Assembly: GCA_964204605.1 (NCBI GenBank)
Contig: OZ123195.1
Span: 2,356,001-2,420,000, forward strand
DNA length: 64,000 bases
DNA from: UBA961 sp014191195
Lineage (GTDB): Bacteria; Bacteroidota; Ignavibacteria; Kapaibacteriales; UBA961
Direction of reading: 5' to 3'
The notes beneath the pieces were generated by a model that worked only from the letters and a program-made list of their open reading frames with translations, did not search any database and was not told the origin of the DNA. A program made the translations under genes and the position numbers. Each line of letters begins with the position of its first letter. Within the stretch, counting starts at the first letter, position 1. Shown here piece by piece: positions 18,822-28,433 of the stretch.

Positions 18822-19553
18822 TCATTCATATCTATGTATCATTAACTTATATCCCGAACCATGAACATTAACGATTTCCAAGGAAGGATCTGATTTTAAA
18901 TGTTTACGCAGCTTTGTTATAAATACATCCATACTTCTTCCATTGAAATAATTATTATCACCCCATATCATCAATAAGGCTTTTTCCCTGGTCACTAATA
19001 TATTCTGATTCATACATAATAATCGTAATAATTCACATTCTTTGCTTGTAAGTGCTTGTAATGAAGTATTAAACTGAAGTATGCGTAAATTATAATCAAA
19101 GATATACTCGCCTATTTTAAACTTATTTTTATTAATATCCTTATTTGAGTTTATTGTATATGATTCATTAAAAGTAGCATCTGTTATTCCAGTTCTTCTT
19201 AATATTGCTTCTATTCTTAATAGTAGTTCTTCGGCAATAAATGGCTTTATAACGTAGTCATCCGCACCAATAGAAAGACCCTTAATTTTATCATGAATTC
19301 CTGATTTAGCTGATAAGAATATAATTGGGACAAGATTATCTACTATTTTTATATCCTTAGCAAGTTCAAAACCATCTTTTTTAGGCATCATTATATCTAT
19401 GATGCAAAGATGAGGTCTGTTTTTTAGGAATGCATTTAAACCACTTTCTCCATCTATTGCTAATTCTACATTATATCCTTTGATTGTAAGATACTCTTTA
19501 AGAATCATACCCAAGCTTGGATCATCTTCTACCAACAGTATAGATCTGTCCAT
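18822..19553 (-). CDS. OmpR-family response regulator
   Basis: This is a 243-residue two-domain regulator. The receiver domain (1-120) has the acidic pocket EDD near residues 9-11, phospho-acceptor D53 in LCIIDIMMPKKDG and the conserved lysine in FLSAKSG. The C-terminal winged-helix DNA-binding domain (about 145-240) contains LTSKECELLRLLC, RSMDVFITKLRKHL and VNVHGSGYKL. It lies 29 bases after the sensor kinase gene and forms a two-component system with it. Target genes are unknown. Linker residues 128-145 are unusually polar and Asn/Lys-rich. Confidence 0.93.
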   Translation of the reverse strand: MDRSILLVEDDPSLGMILKEYLTIKGYNVELAIDGESGLNAFLKNRPHLCIIDIMMPKKDGFELAKDIKIVDNLVPIIFLSAKSGIHDKIKGLSIGADDYVIKPFIAEELLLRIEAILRRTGITDATFNESYTINSNKDINKNKFKIGEYIFDYNLRILQFNTSLQALTSKECELLRLLCMNQNILVTREKALLMIWGDNNYFNGRSMDVFITKLRKHLKSDPSLEIVNVHGSGYKLMIHRYE

Positions 19554-19582
19554 ATATTAAAATTAATTATAGTAAAAACTTT

Positions 19583-20980
19583 TTATTGTTCTAATGGTAA
19601 TTTCACACTAAATGTACTTCCATTTTTTGCATGGCTTTGAATAGAAACCGAGCCCTTATGCATTGTAACTATCGAATGTACATAACTAAGTCCTAATCCA
19701 AATCCTTTTACATCATGTCGATTGCTGGTAATTACCCTGTAAAACCTGTCAAATATTTTTTTATGATCTTCTTTTTTTATCCCAATGCCCATATCGATAA
19801 TTTGAATCAATATATCATGTTTTGTGTTCTCTGTTTTGATAGTTATATCTGGAAAATCCTTTGAGAATTTACAGGCATTATCAAGTAAATTTGTAAATAC
19901 ATTAAATAAATGATGAGAATCGCCATGAATAGTTGAATGATTGGCTAAAAAAACAGAATTGATCTTGCCGCCTTTATTTCGTATATAGATCAATTGTTTG
20001 TCGATAGCTAGTTCAAGTATTTCATGCATATTAACTGATTCTAATATTAATGGAATTGACTTGTCTTCAAGTGTGGCTATCTGTAAAATAAGGTCCACAT
20101 GCTTACTTAATCTGCTGTTTTCTTTATGTATAGCATCTAGAAATCTATTCCTGGTTAACTCCGATTCTAAAATCTCTTGATCTCTAAGAGCTTCGCTAGC
20201 TAAAGATATAGTTGCTAAGGGAGTTTGAAATTCATGTGTCATATTGTCAATAAAATCTGCTTTCATTTTTGAAAGTTTTTTTTGTTTCAATAATGAAGAG
20301 ATACTTATTGAGAAGATACCCATAATTAACAAAATACATGAAGCCGATCCCAGTAAAAAAATGCTTAGAGAATCTATTATATATGCTTGTATTTCAGGGA
20401 ATATAACTGACAATCTATAATTGGATGCTAATATGTCATGAGGAAATAATTGAACATATAACATACTATGTATCAATTCTTCACTAAAGACACTGTGTTC
20501 TGCATATACAATATTACTTTTCTTTGTATCAACTAAACCCCAATGAAATGGAGCTAATATTCCTAATTTAGAAAACTCTGATTGTATTATTTTGGGAATA
20601 TTATAGTAAGAAATTCTTTTTATAATTCCTTCGGATTTTAAAGCAATCAGATATGATTCTGCAATATCATTAGATTCTAAAATTTTAGATTCTTTGTTAA
20701 TTTTCTGATTATTAGTGGTATATCTCTGATTGCTTCTTAGACTCTTAAACACAGAATCTGTATTATTTCTATGTGATTCTTTTGAGCTTTTAATTGCTTG
20801 TAATGTTTCTAGCTTTTCTAGTTTTAATGCAAAAGATTGTAAAGCTATAGATGCGGTTCTTAGTAATTCTTCATTTTTTATGCTAAAAGCAGAGTTGATC
20901 CAATACATTTGAAGTGCAATGAGCGAAATCATTGCAATGGTCATAATGATAATTAAATAAGAAATATGATATTTGTGCAT
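19583..20980 (-). CDS. membrane sensor histidine kinase
   Basis: The 465-residue kinase has an N-terminal membrane helix (about 9-30), a periplasmic sensor of roughly 170 residues, and a second helix (about 201-228). The HisKA dimerisation domain follows with H249 in MTHEFQTPLATISLA, and then an ATPase domain with N box NVFTNLLDNACKFS, G1 DMGIGI and G2 GFGLGLSYV. There is no clear HAMP domain between helix 2 and the H box. The architecture and H-box resemble the RprX-like kinases of Bacteroidota. It is the first gene of the pair with the downstream regulator. The periplasmic domain matches no family I recognise, so the signal is unknown. Confidence 0.92.
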   Translation of the reverse strand: MHKYHISYLIIIMTIAMISLIALQMYWINSAFSIKNEELLRTASIALQSFALKLEKLETLQAIKSSKESHRNNTDSVFKSLRSNQRYTTNNQKINKESKILESNDIAESYLIALKSEGIIKRISYYNIPKIIQSEFSKLGILAPFHWGLVDTKKSNIVYAEHSVFSEELIHSMLYVQLFPHDILASNYRLSVIFPEIQAYIIDSLSIFLLGSASCILLIMGIFSISISSLLKQKKLSKMKADFIDNMTHEFQTPLATISLASEALRDQEILESELTRNRFLDAIHKENSRLSKHVDLILQIATLEDKSIPLILESVNMHEILELAIDKQLIYIRNKGGKINSVFLANHSTIHGDSHHLFNVFTNLLDNACKFSKDFPDITIKTENTKHDILIQIIDMGIGIKKEDHKKIFDRFYRVITSNRHDVKGFGLGLSYVHSIVTMHKGSVSIQSHAKNGSTFSVKLPLEQ

Positions 20981-21106
20981 TCAGAATATTAATTTGTTTT
21001 ACCCTAATTTTGATTAGCGACAACAATTTACATAAATCAATGTAGATTTGAAGAAGATTTAACGTCCATTAACATTTATTGAATTATTTTTATCAGATAC
21101 TCATAT

Positions 21107-21472
21107 ATGCAAAATAAGAATAATGAATCATTAGCAGAATATGCTGCACAAAGACAAGTAGATGCATATAATGATAAAGATATAGATGCATTTTTAGATT
21201 GCTATTCTGATGATATTGAACTTACTTATCAGCACAGTGGTGAAGTATTTTGCAAGGGTAAAGTAGAAATGCGAGCTATTTATGGATCTATGTTCAATAG
21301 ATGTCCTGATTTATTATGCATTATTGTAAAGAGAATTGCTTGTGGGGAATTCGCAATTGATGAAGAATTAGTTAATGGGCAGGTAAAAGGAAAAACTATT
21401 CATGCTACTGCTATTTACCATGTGAATCAAAATGGATTAATTGATAAAGCATGGTTTATGAGAGACGAATAA
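21107..21472 (+). CDS. SnoaL/NTF2-like fold protein
   Basis: This small 121-residue protein has the NTF2-like cone fold signature. An N-terminal helix leads into RQVDAYNDKDIDAFLDCYSDD, followed by a strand pair around GKVEMRAIYG and a C-terminal sheet ending in IDKAWFMRDE. Relatives are SnoaL-like cyclases, steroid delta-isomerases and many stress-related proteins of unknown role. No catalytic set can be assigned with confidence. It is a single-gene unit on the plus strand, with a shared terminator 3 bases after the stop. Confidence 0.72.
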   Translation: MQNKNNESLAEYAAQRQVDAYNDKDIDAFLDCYSDDIELTYQHSGEVFCKGKVEMRAIYGSMFNRCPDLLCIIVKRIACGEFAIDEELVNGQVKGKTIHATAIYHVNQNGLIDKAWFMRDE

Positions 21473-21506
21473 AAAAAGGCTGTATTTCTAAAAAACACAG
21501 CCTTTT
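21471..21506. terminator. bidirectional terminator between the NTF2-like gene and rplY
   Basis: A 10-bp stem (AAAAGGCTGT, 21474-21483; ACAGCCTTTT, 21497-21506) has A and T runs on its flanks. It separates two convergent genes. Confidence 0.85.
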
Positions 21507-21523
21507 ACATAAGCAAGTAAGGA

Positions 21524-22099
21524 TTAACTTTTTACTTCATCCTTTTTTCGAGGGACAGCAATAGCTACAATAGTAGCATCGCCATTAGTTTTAATGGTTA
21601 AACCAGGGAAATTAATATCACGAACATGAATTGCATGTCCAATTTTTAGATCTGTAATATCAATCTCTAATTTTTCGGGAAGATCCTTAGGTAAGCAAGC
21701 CACTGGTAATTTATGGATGATATGTTCCAAAATACCACCTTCTTTTATACCAATGCTTTGTCCTTTAAAAGCAACTGGAACAAGAATATTAATTGGCTTG
21801 TCTTCTTGCACACCAAATAAATCAAAATGAACAATTACATCAGTAACAGGATCAAAAGATATATCTTTCAACATGCATTTAATAGTAGAATTAGAACCTT
21901 CTACATCTAAGTTTATAATTTTTGCATTTGCTGTATACACAATAGGACGCATATTTAGCGGATGAACAGAAATAGCAATTGGCTCCTCGCCATGGCTATA
22001 ATATATTCCAGTAACTAGGCCTTTATTCCTTATAGCTTTAGAGGCTTTTTTACCAATATCACGGCGCTGAGCTTTAAGAACAACTTCACTCATTGACAT
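21524..22099 (-). CDS. rplY: 50S ribosomal protein L25 (Ctc-type)
   Basis: The 191-residue protein is the long Ctc form of L25, which binds 5S rRNA at the central protuberance. An N-terminal L25 domain (about 1-95; VVLKAQRRDIGKKASKAIR) is followed by a TL5-type beta domain (about 100-180; VPVAFKGQSIGIKEGGILEH). The C-terminal tail is short and basic. Initiation at MSMSEV or at its second Met cannot be distinguished. It lies 31 bases downstream of prs, the usual prs-rplY pairing. Confidence 0.94.
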   Translation of the reverse strand: MSMSEVVLKAQRRDIGKKASKAIRNKGLVTGIYYSHGEEPIAISVHPLNMRPIVYTANAKIINLDVEGSNSTIKCMLKDISFDPVTDVIVHFDLFGVQEDKPINILVPVAFKGQSIGIKEGGILEHIIHKLPVACLPKDLPEKLEIDITDLKIGHAIHVRDINFPGLTIKTNGDATIVAIAVPRKKDEVKS

Positions 22100-22130
22100 T
22101 CTCCAATGAAATTCTTATTGAATAGTATAT

Positions 22131-23069
22131 TTATCTAATTATTTCAAAAAGCGAACTGATCGAAGCATTATTATGCGTTCTACGTATCGCTTCTGCGAAT
22201 AAGTCTGCTACAGAAATCGTGTGTATTTTATTGCTATCCCAATGCATCGGGAAAGTATCTGTAACATACACATTCTGTATTGCAGGACTATTATGAATTT
22301 TCTCTATGGCGCTACCAGAAAATACCGCATGTGTACATACACCTGTGATACTTTTTGCTCCTGCAGCAATTAACGCTTCAGAGCATTTTACAAATGTAGT
22401 TCCTGTATCAATCAAATCGTCAATTACTATGATATTCTTACCTTCAACCTCGCCGATTATATTCATCACTTCGGCAACATTATGGGAAGGCCTACGCTTA
22501 TCTACCACTACTAAGTCAGCACCAAGAATCTTAGCATATGTTCTAGCGGTTTTTATACCACCAACATCAGGAGAAGCTATTGCAAGGTTCTCAGACTTAA
22601 TATCAAAAAGCGCTTTAACTAATACAGTAGAACCATATAAATGGTCTAAAGGAATATCAAAAAAACCTTGAATTTGCGGTGTGTGCAAATCCATTGTGAT
22701 TACTCTGTCTGCACCTGCTTCGGTTATCAAATTAGCAACTAATTTAGCAGTAACAGAAACTCTTGGCTGATCTTTTCTGTCTTGACGTGAATATGCAAAA
22801 TAAGGAATAACGGCTGTTATTCTTTTTGCAGATGCCCTACGTGCAGCATCAATCATTATTAATAGTTCAAGTAGATTTTCTGCAGGAGGATTTGTAGGTT
22901 GAACGATAAAAACATCTTTACCCCTAATGTTTTCTTCGTATTTAACCCAAATTTCTCCATCACTAAAGTTTGTAATTGTTACCGGAGATAACTCTTCTCC
23001 TAAAGACCGAGCTATTTTTTCGGCTAAAGGACTATTTGATCTACCAGAAACAATAATTAACTCTGACAT
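22131..23069 (-). CDS. prs: ribose-phosphate pyrophosphokinase
   Basis: The 312-residue enzyme makes phosphoribosyl pyrophosphate from ribose-5-phosphate and ATP for nucleotide, histidine and tryptophan synthesis. The ATP-binding flexible-loop segment YFAYSRQDRK, the metal-binding DLHTPQIQGFFD and the PRPP-binding loop VIDDLIDTGTT are intact. Length is typical of class I enzymes. It is transcribed with rplY. Confidence 0.97.
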   Translation of the reverse strand: MSELIIVSGRSNSPLAEKIARSLGEELSPVTITNFSDGEIWVKYEENIRGKDVFIVQPTNPPAENLLELLIMIDAARRASAKRITAVIPYFAYSRQDRKDQPRVSVTAKLVANLITEAGADRVITMDLHTPQIQGFFDIPLDHLYGSTVLVKALFDIKSENLAIASPDVGGIKTARTYAKILGADLVVVDKRRPSHNVAEVMNIIGEVEGKNIIVIDDLIDTGTTFVKCSEALIAAGAKSITGVCTHAVFSGSAIEKIHNSPAIQNVYVTDTFPMHWDSNKIHTISVADLFAEAIRRTHNNASISSLFEIIR

Positions 23070-23164
23070 GCAGAATGCACCAAGAACTGATTAATTATAA
23101 AGTATATAAGGTTACCAATAATACAATTAAGTAATACATGGTAACCGTTTAATTCTTAGTGAAA

Positions 23165-23192
23165 AGCCACAAACCGTAAGCCGGCTGTGGCT
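23165..23192 (-). terminator. terminator downstream of tRNA-Gln
   Basis: A 7-bp stem (AGCCACA, 23165-23171; TGTGGCT, 23186-23192) is followed on the minus strand by TTTT. It lies 17 bases past the 3' end of the tRNA and before prs. Confidence 0.7.
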
Positions 23193-23208
23193 TCCAAGTA
23201 TATATCAG

Positions 23209-23280
<72 letters not shown>

Positions 23281-23382
23281 ACAATGTTTGCTTATAAAAC
23301 AGAGTTGCAAAAATAAGAGATGCTGGCTAAGAATCAAAGAAAAAAAAATCTGAAGGGTAAATAATATAATTACCTGATATGA

Positions 23383-24576
23383 TTATTCGAGTGAATTGGA
23401 TAATATTTGAGCAGTAGAAGCGCTAAATTCTCTTTGAATTGTTATAATATCATGTTGATATAATTGTTCGTGAGATGTAAGAGTTTTACCATCTTTATTC
23501 AGTAATGCAAATCCTTTTTTGAGTGGTTGTAATGGATATAGAGCATTAAAATGTTGTTCTAATGCAAAAAATCCTTTTTTGTGTTCGGCTAGAGTTCTTT
23601 GGCTATTTTGAAATAATCTAGTTTCTAGATCATCTGTTTTTTGAATTGCATATCGAATAGAATCTTTTACAAATTTAAAACCTGAATGTTGTTCATATCT
23701 AAGTACCAATTCTTTTTTCTGCGATATGGTTTGGGATATCACTTTCTTTATCGAATTTTCTGTATTATCAATAAAATGAATAAAATCTGAGATTGTAATA
23801 GAGGTTGCTAATTCAGCGGCAGCAGTTGGCGTAGCTGCACGGTGATCTGCTACAAAATCAGCAATTGTGAAATCCGTTTCATGTCCAATTCCAGCTATTA
23901 TTGGTATGGAACAATTGGCAATTGTTCTTGCAACTAATTCAGAATTGAAGGCCCATAAATCTTCGATAGAACCTCCACCCCTAGCCAGGATTATTATGTC
24001 GCAATTGTGTGATTGCAATTCAATGATAGCATTTTTAATATCTTCAATAGCAGAATCACCTTGAACTACAGTAGGCCTTAAGAGAATTTCAGATAAAGGG
24101 CTTCTTCGTTTAAGTGTAGTTAAAATATCTTGAACAGCTGCACCCGTTGGAGAAGTAATAATTCCAATGTTTTTAGCAAATACTGGAATAGGTTTTTTTC
24201 GGGAAATATCAAATAAACCTTCTCGTCCAAGTTTTAATTTTAACTCCTCGAAAGCCATGTAAAGATCGCCTGTACCCAAAGGGACAATCGAAATACAATC
24301 TAATTGATATTTTCCTTGCGGGGGATATACTGAAACCGTACCTATTGCTAACACTTTCATACCATCTTGTAATGGAAATACAAGGGTTTTTCCCCGCCAC
24401 ATGACAGCAGAAATTTGTGCGGCATCATCTTTTAAAGAAAAATATCTGTGTCCAGAAGAATGCAATTTGAAATTAGAGATTTCACCAGTAATTGACAGAA
24501 TTCCCATTCCATCTAATAATGATTTAATTGTTCCTGTTATTTGGCTTACTGTTAATGGTTTTTTTTCCATATGCAT
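23383..24576 (-). CDS. xseA: exodeoxyribonuclease VII large subunit
   Basis: The 397-residue catalytic subunit of exonuclease VII degrades single-stranded DNA from both ends. An N-terminal OB fold (about 8-100; ITGEISNFKLHSSGHRYFSLKDD) precedes the catalytic domain, with IGIITSPTGAAVQDIL, ARGGGSIEDLWAFN and IAGIGHETDFTIADFVADHRAATPT-type motifs, followed by a coiled-coil region. Two ATGs (24576 and 24570) could start it. The small subunit xseB, often the next gene, is not present in the roughly 100 bases before tRNA-Gln. Confidence 0.95.
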   Translation of the reverse strand: MHMEKKPLTVSQITGTIKSLLDGMGILSITGEISNFKLHSSGHRYFSLKDDAAQISAVMWRGKTLVFPLQDGMKVLAIGTVSVYPPQGKYQLDCISIVPLGTGDLYMAFEELKLKLGREGLFDISRKKPIPVFAKNIGIITSPTGAAVQDILTTLKRRSPLSEILLRPTVVQGDSAIEDIKNAIIELQSHNCDIIILARGGGSIEDLWAFNSELVARTIANCSIPIIAGIGHETDFTIADFVADHRAATPTAAAELATSITISDFIHFIDNTENSIKKVISQTISQKKELVLRYEQHSGFKFVKDSIRYAIQKTDDLETRLFQNSQRTLAEHKKGFFALEQHFNALYPLQPLKKGFALLNKDGKTLTSHEQLYQHDIITIQREFSASTAQILSNSLE

Positions 24577-24781
24577 TTCATTTTCTTATTATTAATCAAA
24601 ACAAATTATGAATTTTAATTGTGTATGGAAAAGGAAGTGAAAACATTCTTTAATATTTGATGAAGGTGCCTATTTATAAGCCTTGGGGATATCCTTCGTT
24701 TATTGTAATTTGGCATATTATTGGCATTTGAATCTTTGAATGCCTCAGCATAAAGAAAAATAAATCATAGAGGAAGTGATT

Positions 24782-25984
24782 TTGAGTTCACATTTATCAT
24801 ACCGAGTTTTAGCTGCACAGGAAGCGCAAACTTTGGCCATATCAAATAAAGCAAAAAGATTAAAGAAGCAGGGTTTAGATATCGTCTCTCTTTCTGTAGG
24901 AGAACCTGATTTTGATACACCGGAATGTGCTAAGCAAGCAGCATTACATGCAATTTCACAAAATTTTACTCATTATACAGAATCCGATGGTATTATAGAA
25001 TTAAGAGAAGCTGTCGCTAATAAATTTATTAATGATAATGATATTAAATCTGTTAGCCAGTCAACGATCTTAATTTCTGGGGGCGCTAAACAATGTATCT
25101 ATAATGTGCTTAATGCTATATGTAATGAAGGCGATGAAGTATTGATCTTTGCTCCATATTGGGTTAGTTATCCTGCTATGGTAGCATTAACTGGTGCCAC
25201 ACCGATTATCATTCAAGCTTCATTTGAACAAGTATATAAAGTTACTCCTTTGCAATTGCAGGCTCATTTAACAATTAACACTAAATGTGTTATCTTAAAT
25301 AGTCCTTCCAATCCTACTGGAATCATGTATACAGAACAGGAAATAAGAGACTTAGCAGCTGTATTACAGGATCATGATTGTTTTATTATTAGTGATGAAA
25401 TTTATGAGAAGATATCATTCGGAGATATAAAACACTTTTCTCCGGGTGCCATTGAATCTATAGCCCATAGAGTAATTACCGTTAATGGTGTGTCAAAAGC
25501 ATATGCAATGACAGGATGGCGTATAGGCTATATGAATGCCCCCGAACATGTGTTTAAAGAAGCATCTAAAGTACAAGGACAAAGTACTTCGCATCCATGT
25601 TCTATTGCCCAAAAAGCAGCACTTGGTGCTTTGATAGGTGGAGATCATGATGTAGAAAACATGCGAAAAGCATTTTCTTTTAGAAAGCAATTGGTTTGTG
25701 ATCTACTGTCAACAATACCAGGTATTAGATTTCATATTCCTGATGGTGCTTTTTATGTTTTTATTGAATTAGGATCAATTCTTGCTGATACAGGTATTGA
25801 AGATGATGCACTGTTTTGTAGTTATTTATTAGATAGATTTTTATTAGCCTTAGTTCCTGGTAGTGCATTTGGCAATCCAAATTCAATAAGAATTTCTTTT
25901 GCTGCTTCTGAACAAACACTTCAAAAAGGAATATTACGTCTTGCCGAGGGGATTTCTTCTTTACAAAATCAAAAAAATGTATAA
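24782..25984 (+). CDS. class I pyridoxal-phosphate aminotransferase (aspartate/aromatic type)
   Basis: The protein of about 400 residues is a fold-type I aminotransferase of the AspB/AspC-Igamma group. Visible are VGEPDFDTP, the cofactor contacts NSPSNPTG and SDEIYE, and the lysine in NGVSKAYAMTGWRIGY. It most likely transaminates aspartate (or prephenate) with 2-oxoglutarate. The frame opens at a GTG at 24776, but AGAGG at 24769-24773 lies 8 bases from the TTG at 24782, which is the better start. The downstream DUF58 gene starts inside its last codons (8-base overlap), so the two are translationally coupled. Confidence 0.88.
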   Translation: MSSHLSYRVLAAQEAQTLAISNKAKRLKKQGLDIVSLSVGEPDFDTPECAKQAALHAISQNFTHYTESDGIIELREAVANKFINDNDIKSVSQSTILISGGAKQCIYNVLNAICNEGDEVLIFAPYWVSYPAMVALTGATPIIIQASFEQVYKVTPLQLQAHLTINTKCVILNSPSNPTGIMYTEQEIRDLAAVLQDHDCFIISDEIYEKISFGDIKHFSPGAIESIAHRVITVNGVSKAYAMTGWRIGYMNAPEHVFKEASKVQGQSTSHPCSIAQKAALGALIGGDHDVENMRKAFSFRKQLVCDLLSTIPGIRFHIPDGAFYVFIELGSILADTGIEDDALFCSYLLDRFLLALVPGSAFGNPNSIRISFAASEQTLQKGILRLAEGISSLQNQKNV

Positions 25985-26870
25985 TTCACACAAATATCTT
26001 AGCCCCGAAGCTGTTTCAAGTTTGGGATCAATTGAAATTAAAGCTAGGCTGATAGTCGAAGGCTTTATGTCTGGTTTGCATAAATCACCATATCATGGTT
26101 TTAGCGTAGAATTTGCTGAACACAGACAATATCATCCAGGAGATGATTTAAGATATTTAGATTGGAAAATTGTAGGAAGAACTAATCGATATTATATCAA
26201 GCAATTCGAAGAAGAAACTAATTTACGTTGTACTGTTGTAGTTGATTCGAGTGCATCTATGAATTATGCTTCTAAAGGAAACATCACTAAATTCGATTAT
26301 GCTGCTTGTTTGGCTGCATCTTTCTGCTATTTAATGATGAAACAACAAGATGCTGCTGGGCTTGTATTATACAATTCAGATTTAGTGAATTTTTTACCTC
26401 CAAAAAAGAAGGCTTCCTATCTTCAAGAAATACTTAAAATTTTGGGATCAGCTGTCCCATCAATGCAAACTGGCACTTCTGATGCATTGCATAAGCTTGC
26501 TGATCAATTACCCAAAAGAGGTATGGTTATAGTTATAAGCGATTTTTTTGATGATATCCAATCCATCGTACAAGCTCTAAAACATTTTAGACACAATGGC
26601 CATGAAGTGATTGCGATTCAGGTTCTAGATCCAAGAGAAAAAGATTTTGATTTTGGTGCAGATGCTAATTTTAAAGATATTGAAACTGGTGAAGAGTTAA
26701 TGACTCAGCCATATCAGATTAAGAAATCGTATACAGAAGAATTTCAACGTTTTGTTATTCAACTAAAACATGAATGTAGGATTAGAGGCGTAGAATATTT
26801 GCAGATTGATACCTCTCAGCCATATGCGATAGCATTAAGAGAGTATCTATTTAAAAGGAATCGACAATAG
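25977..26870 (+). CDS. DUF58 protein with von Willebrand A-like domain
   Basis: The frame is open from 25899, but the ATG at 25977 gives the normal DUF58 N-terminus (KYLSPEAVSSLGSIEIKAR) and a length of about 297 residues. The family signature is clear: PGDDLRYLDWKIVGRTNR followed by the metal-ion-dependent adhesion site DSSASM at the start of the vWA-like domain. Such proteins usually work beside MoxR AAA+ ATPases and BatA/B vWA membrane proteins in envelope or complex maturation. Neither partner is in the window; instead the gene is coupled to an aminotransferase. Confidence 0.88.
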   Translation: MYNSHKYLSPEAVSSLGSIEIKARLIVEGFMSGLHKSPYHGFSVEFAEHRQYHPGDDLRYLDWKIVGRTNRYYIKQFEEETNLRCTVVVDSSASMNYASKGNITKFDYAACLAASFCYLMMKQQDAAGLVLYNSDLVNFLPPKKKASYLQEILKILGSAVPSMQTGTSDALHKLADQLPKRGMVIVISDFFDDIQSIVQALKHFRHNGHEVIAIQVLDPREKDFDFGADANFKDIETGEELMTQPYQIKKSYTEEFQRFVIQLKHECRIRGVEYLQIDTSQPYAIALREYLFKRNRQ

Positions 26871-26918
26871 GAAACCAAAAAATATTTAATTGTTGTAATA
26901 AATACTATGCACGTCAAA

Positions 26919-27497
26919 TTATTTTTTTACCATCGCACGCATTATTGCAGACTTAAAATCTTCCTTGCTTCTTGCCCCAACTATTTTTTCTGAAATGCTT
27001 CCGTCTGCTTTGATAATAAATGTAGTAGGAATAGCTCCAATTCCATCAAAAGCATCTGCAACTTGATCATTGCCAACTAGCACTGTATAAGGCATGTTTT
27101 TTAAGCGGACAAATTTGCTTACAGTTTTTAAAGCTTCATCATCTCTATCCATTGAAACACCTAAAACTAGAACTTCATTTTCAGAAAACTCTTTATAAAG
27201 TTCAATTATATCTGGGATTTCTTTTCTGCAAGGAGGACACCACGTTGCCCAAAAGTTCAAGAATATTACCTTTCCAGCGCCATACTGAATTAAATTACTC
27301 AAATTGGTTCCATCTTTCCATGTAAAAGTTGACGCCTTACCAGGAACAGTTGATCTATTAACTGTTTCAATAGGAAAAACCTTGACTTTTGGTGTATTAT
27401 CTGCTGTTTGAGCATATACATTGATGGAAATAAATGTTCCTAATAAAACGGTACATATTAATGCTAAACGAAGTGATGTGCCCTGAAAGCAATTCAT
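26919..27497 (-). CDS. TlpA/ResA-like periplasmic thioredoxin
   Basis: The 192-residue exported protein has a signal peptide (about 1-30, hydrophobic core LALICTVLLGTFI, cut near VYAQ) and a thioredoxin-fold domain with the redox centre WCPPC (C87, C90) in FLNFWATWCPPCRKEIP. The cis-proline lies in GAIPTTFII. It is probably a thiol-disulfide reductant in the periplasm, for example for cytochrome c maturation or disulfide repair; ccmB occurs 11 kb away. It starts only 1 base after the anti-sigma-like gene ends, which ties it to that regulatory unit. Confidence 0.9.
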   Translation of the reverse strand: MNCFQGTSLRLALICTVLLGTFISINVYAQTADNTPKVKVFPIETVNRSTVPGKASTFTWKDGTNLSNLIQYGAGKVIFLNFWATWCPPCRKEIPDIIELYKEFSENEVLVLGVSMDRDDEALKTVSKFVRLKNMPYTVLVGNDQVADAFDGIGAIPTTFIIKADGSISEKIVGARSKEDFKSAIMRAMVKK

Positions 27498-27498
27498 A

Positions 27499-28392
27499 TC
27501 AGGATTCCTTAACGTGAATAAGTGCTGAAAGTTGATCCATACGAAGATTTGTGACGATTGAACACATATTAGATTTTATTCGCCATAAAACCATTGTATT
27601 ATTGGAACCTTTTTCTTTCTCCCAATACCAATCAGCTTTATTAACTATTTCTATAGCTTTTGGATTGATTTGCAGATTATGGTTATCTATCATCTGATTT
27701 GGCACTTCGTACATGTATACAAATTTATCGCCTACTTTGAAAACGAAGTGGGCCAATTTAACACCTTTATATTCAGAAACAACACCACCCTGCAATTCTG
27801 CATCAATATCTGGGTAAAAAACTGGATAATTAACGCCTTTTTCTTTAAAAAATTTAGATAATTCATCTTTGTTATTGGTTAGCATCTGAAGCGGTAAATT
27901 GCCATTCTCTAAAGAATGAAAATTATTATATGCCTGAAAACATAAATTATCATTGCCTTTGTGAGTTATATTTACATAAGAAAATATTTCGGAATCAACA
28001 GAGGATTGATTATACAGTAAATAGCCTGAAATACCAATAATTATGCCTAAAGGGAAGGCAATTACAGGCTTAAGGAAAATCTTAAGTATAACATTATATA
28101 CATTATAAAATGTCTGTTCAATTTTTGATGAATGCTCTGCAGTATTCAATGATTGTTCATTAGCAAGAATTTTTTGAACTGCCATTTGAACGTCTAGAGG
28201 GGCATGTATGCTCAATGCATCTTTGCGATTAATAAAGATGTTTTTGGTTGCCGTTTGAATTGTATGTGCTACGCGTAACTCAGTGTTAGAATCAAGACGG
28301 TTCAGAAGCTCTTCTCTAACATCTGGGGCAATATATTCCCCATCTATTAAAGATGTGAGATTCTCTTCGAGTTCTTGTTGCTTGTAATTCAC
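27499..28392 (-). CDS. putative membrane anti-sigma factor
   Basis: The 297-residue protein has a cytoplasmic N-terminal region of about 100 residues (ENLTSLIDGEYIAPDVREELLNRL) resembling RseA/anti-sigma N-termini. One membrane helix lies near 110-128 (PVIAFPLGIIIGISGYLLY), followed by a periplasmic domain of about 165 residues. No zinc-binding HxxxCxxC is visible, so it is not a canonical ZAS protein. It lies directly downstream (41 bases) of an ECF sigma gene and 1 base before a periplasmic thioredoxin. The periplasmic part contains few cysteines, so redox sensing, if any, would involve the thioredoxin rather than the protein itself. Confidence 0.7.
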   Translation of the reverse strand: MNYKQQELEENLTSLIDGEYIAPDVREELLNRLDSNTELRVAHTIQTATKNIFINRKDALSIHAPLDVQMAVQKILANEQSLNTAEHSSKIEQTFYNVYNVILKIFLKPVIAFPLGIIIGISGYLLYNQSSVDSEIFSYVNITHKGNDNLCFQAYNNFHSLENGNLPLQMLTNNKDELSKFFKEKGVNYPVFYPDIDAELQGGVVSEYKGVKLAHFVFKVGDKFVYMYEVPNQMIDNHNLQINPKAIEIVNKADWYWEKEKGSNNTMVLWRIKSNMCSIVTNLRMDQLSALIHVKES

Positions 28393-28433
28393 TGTAGTAC
28401 TTAAAGGTGTAAAAAAAATATTAATTAATATTG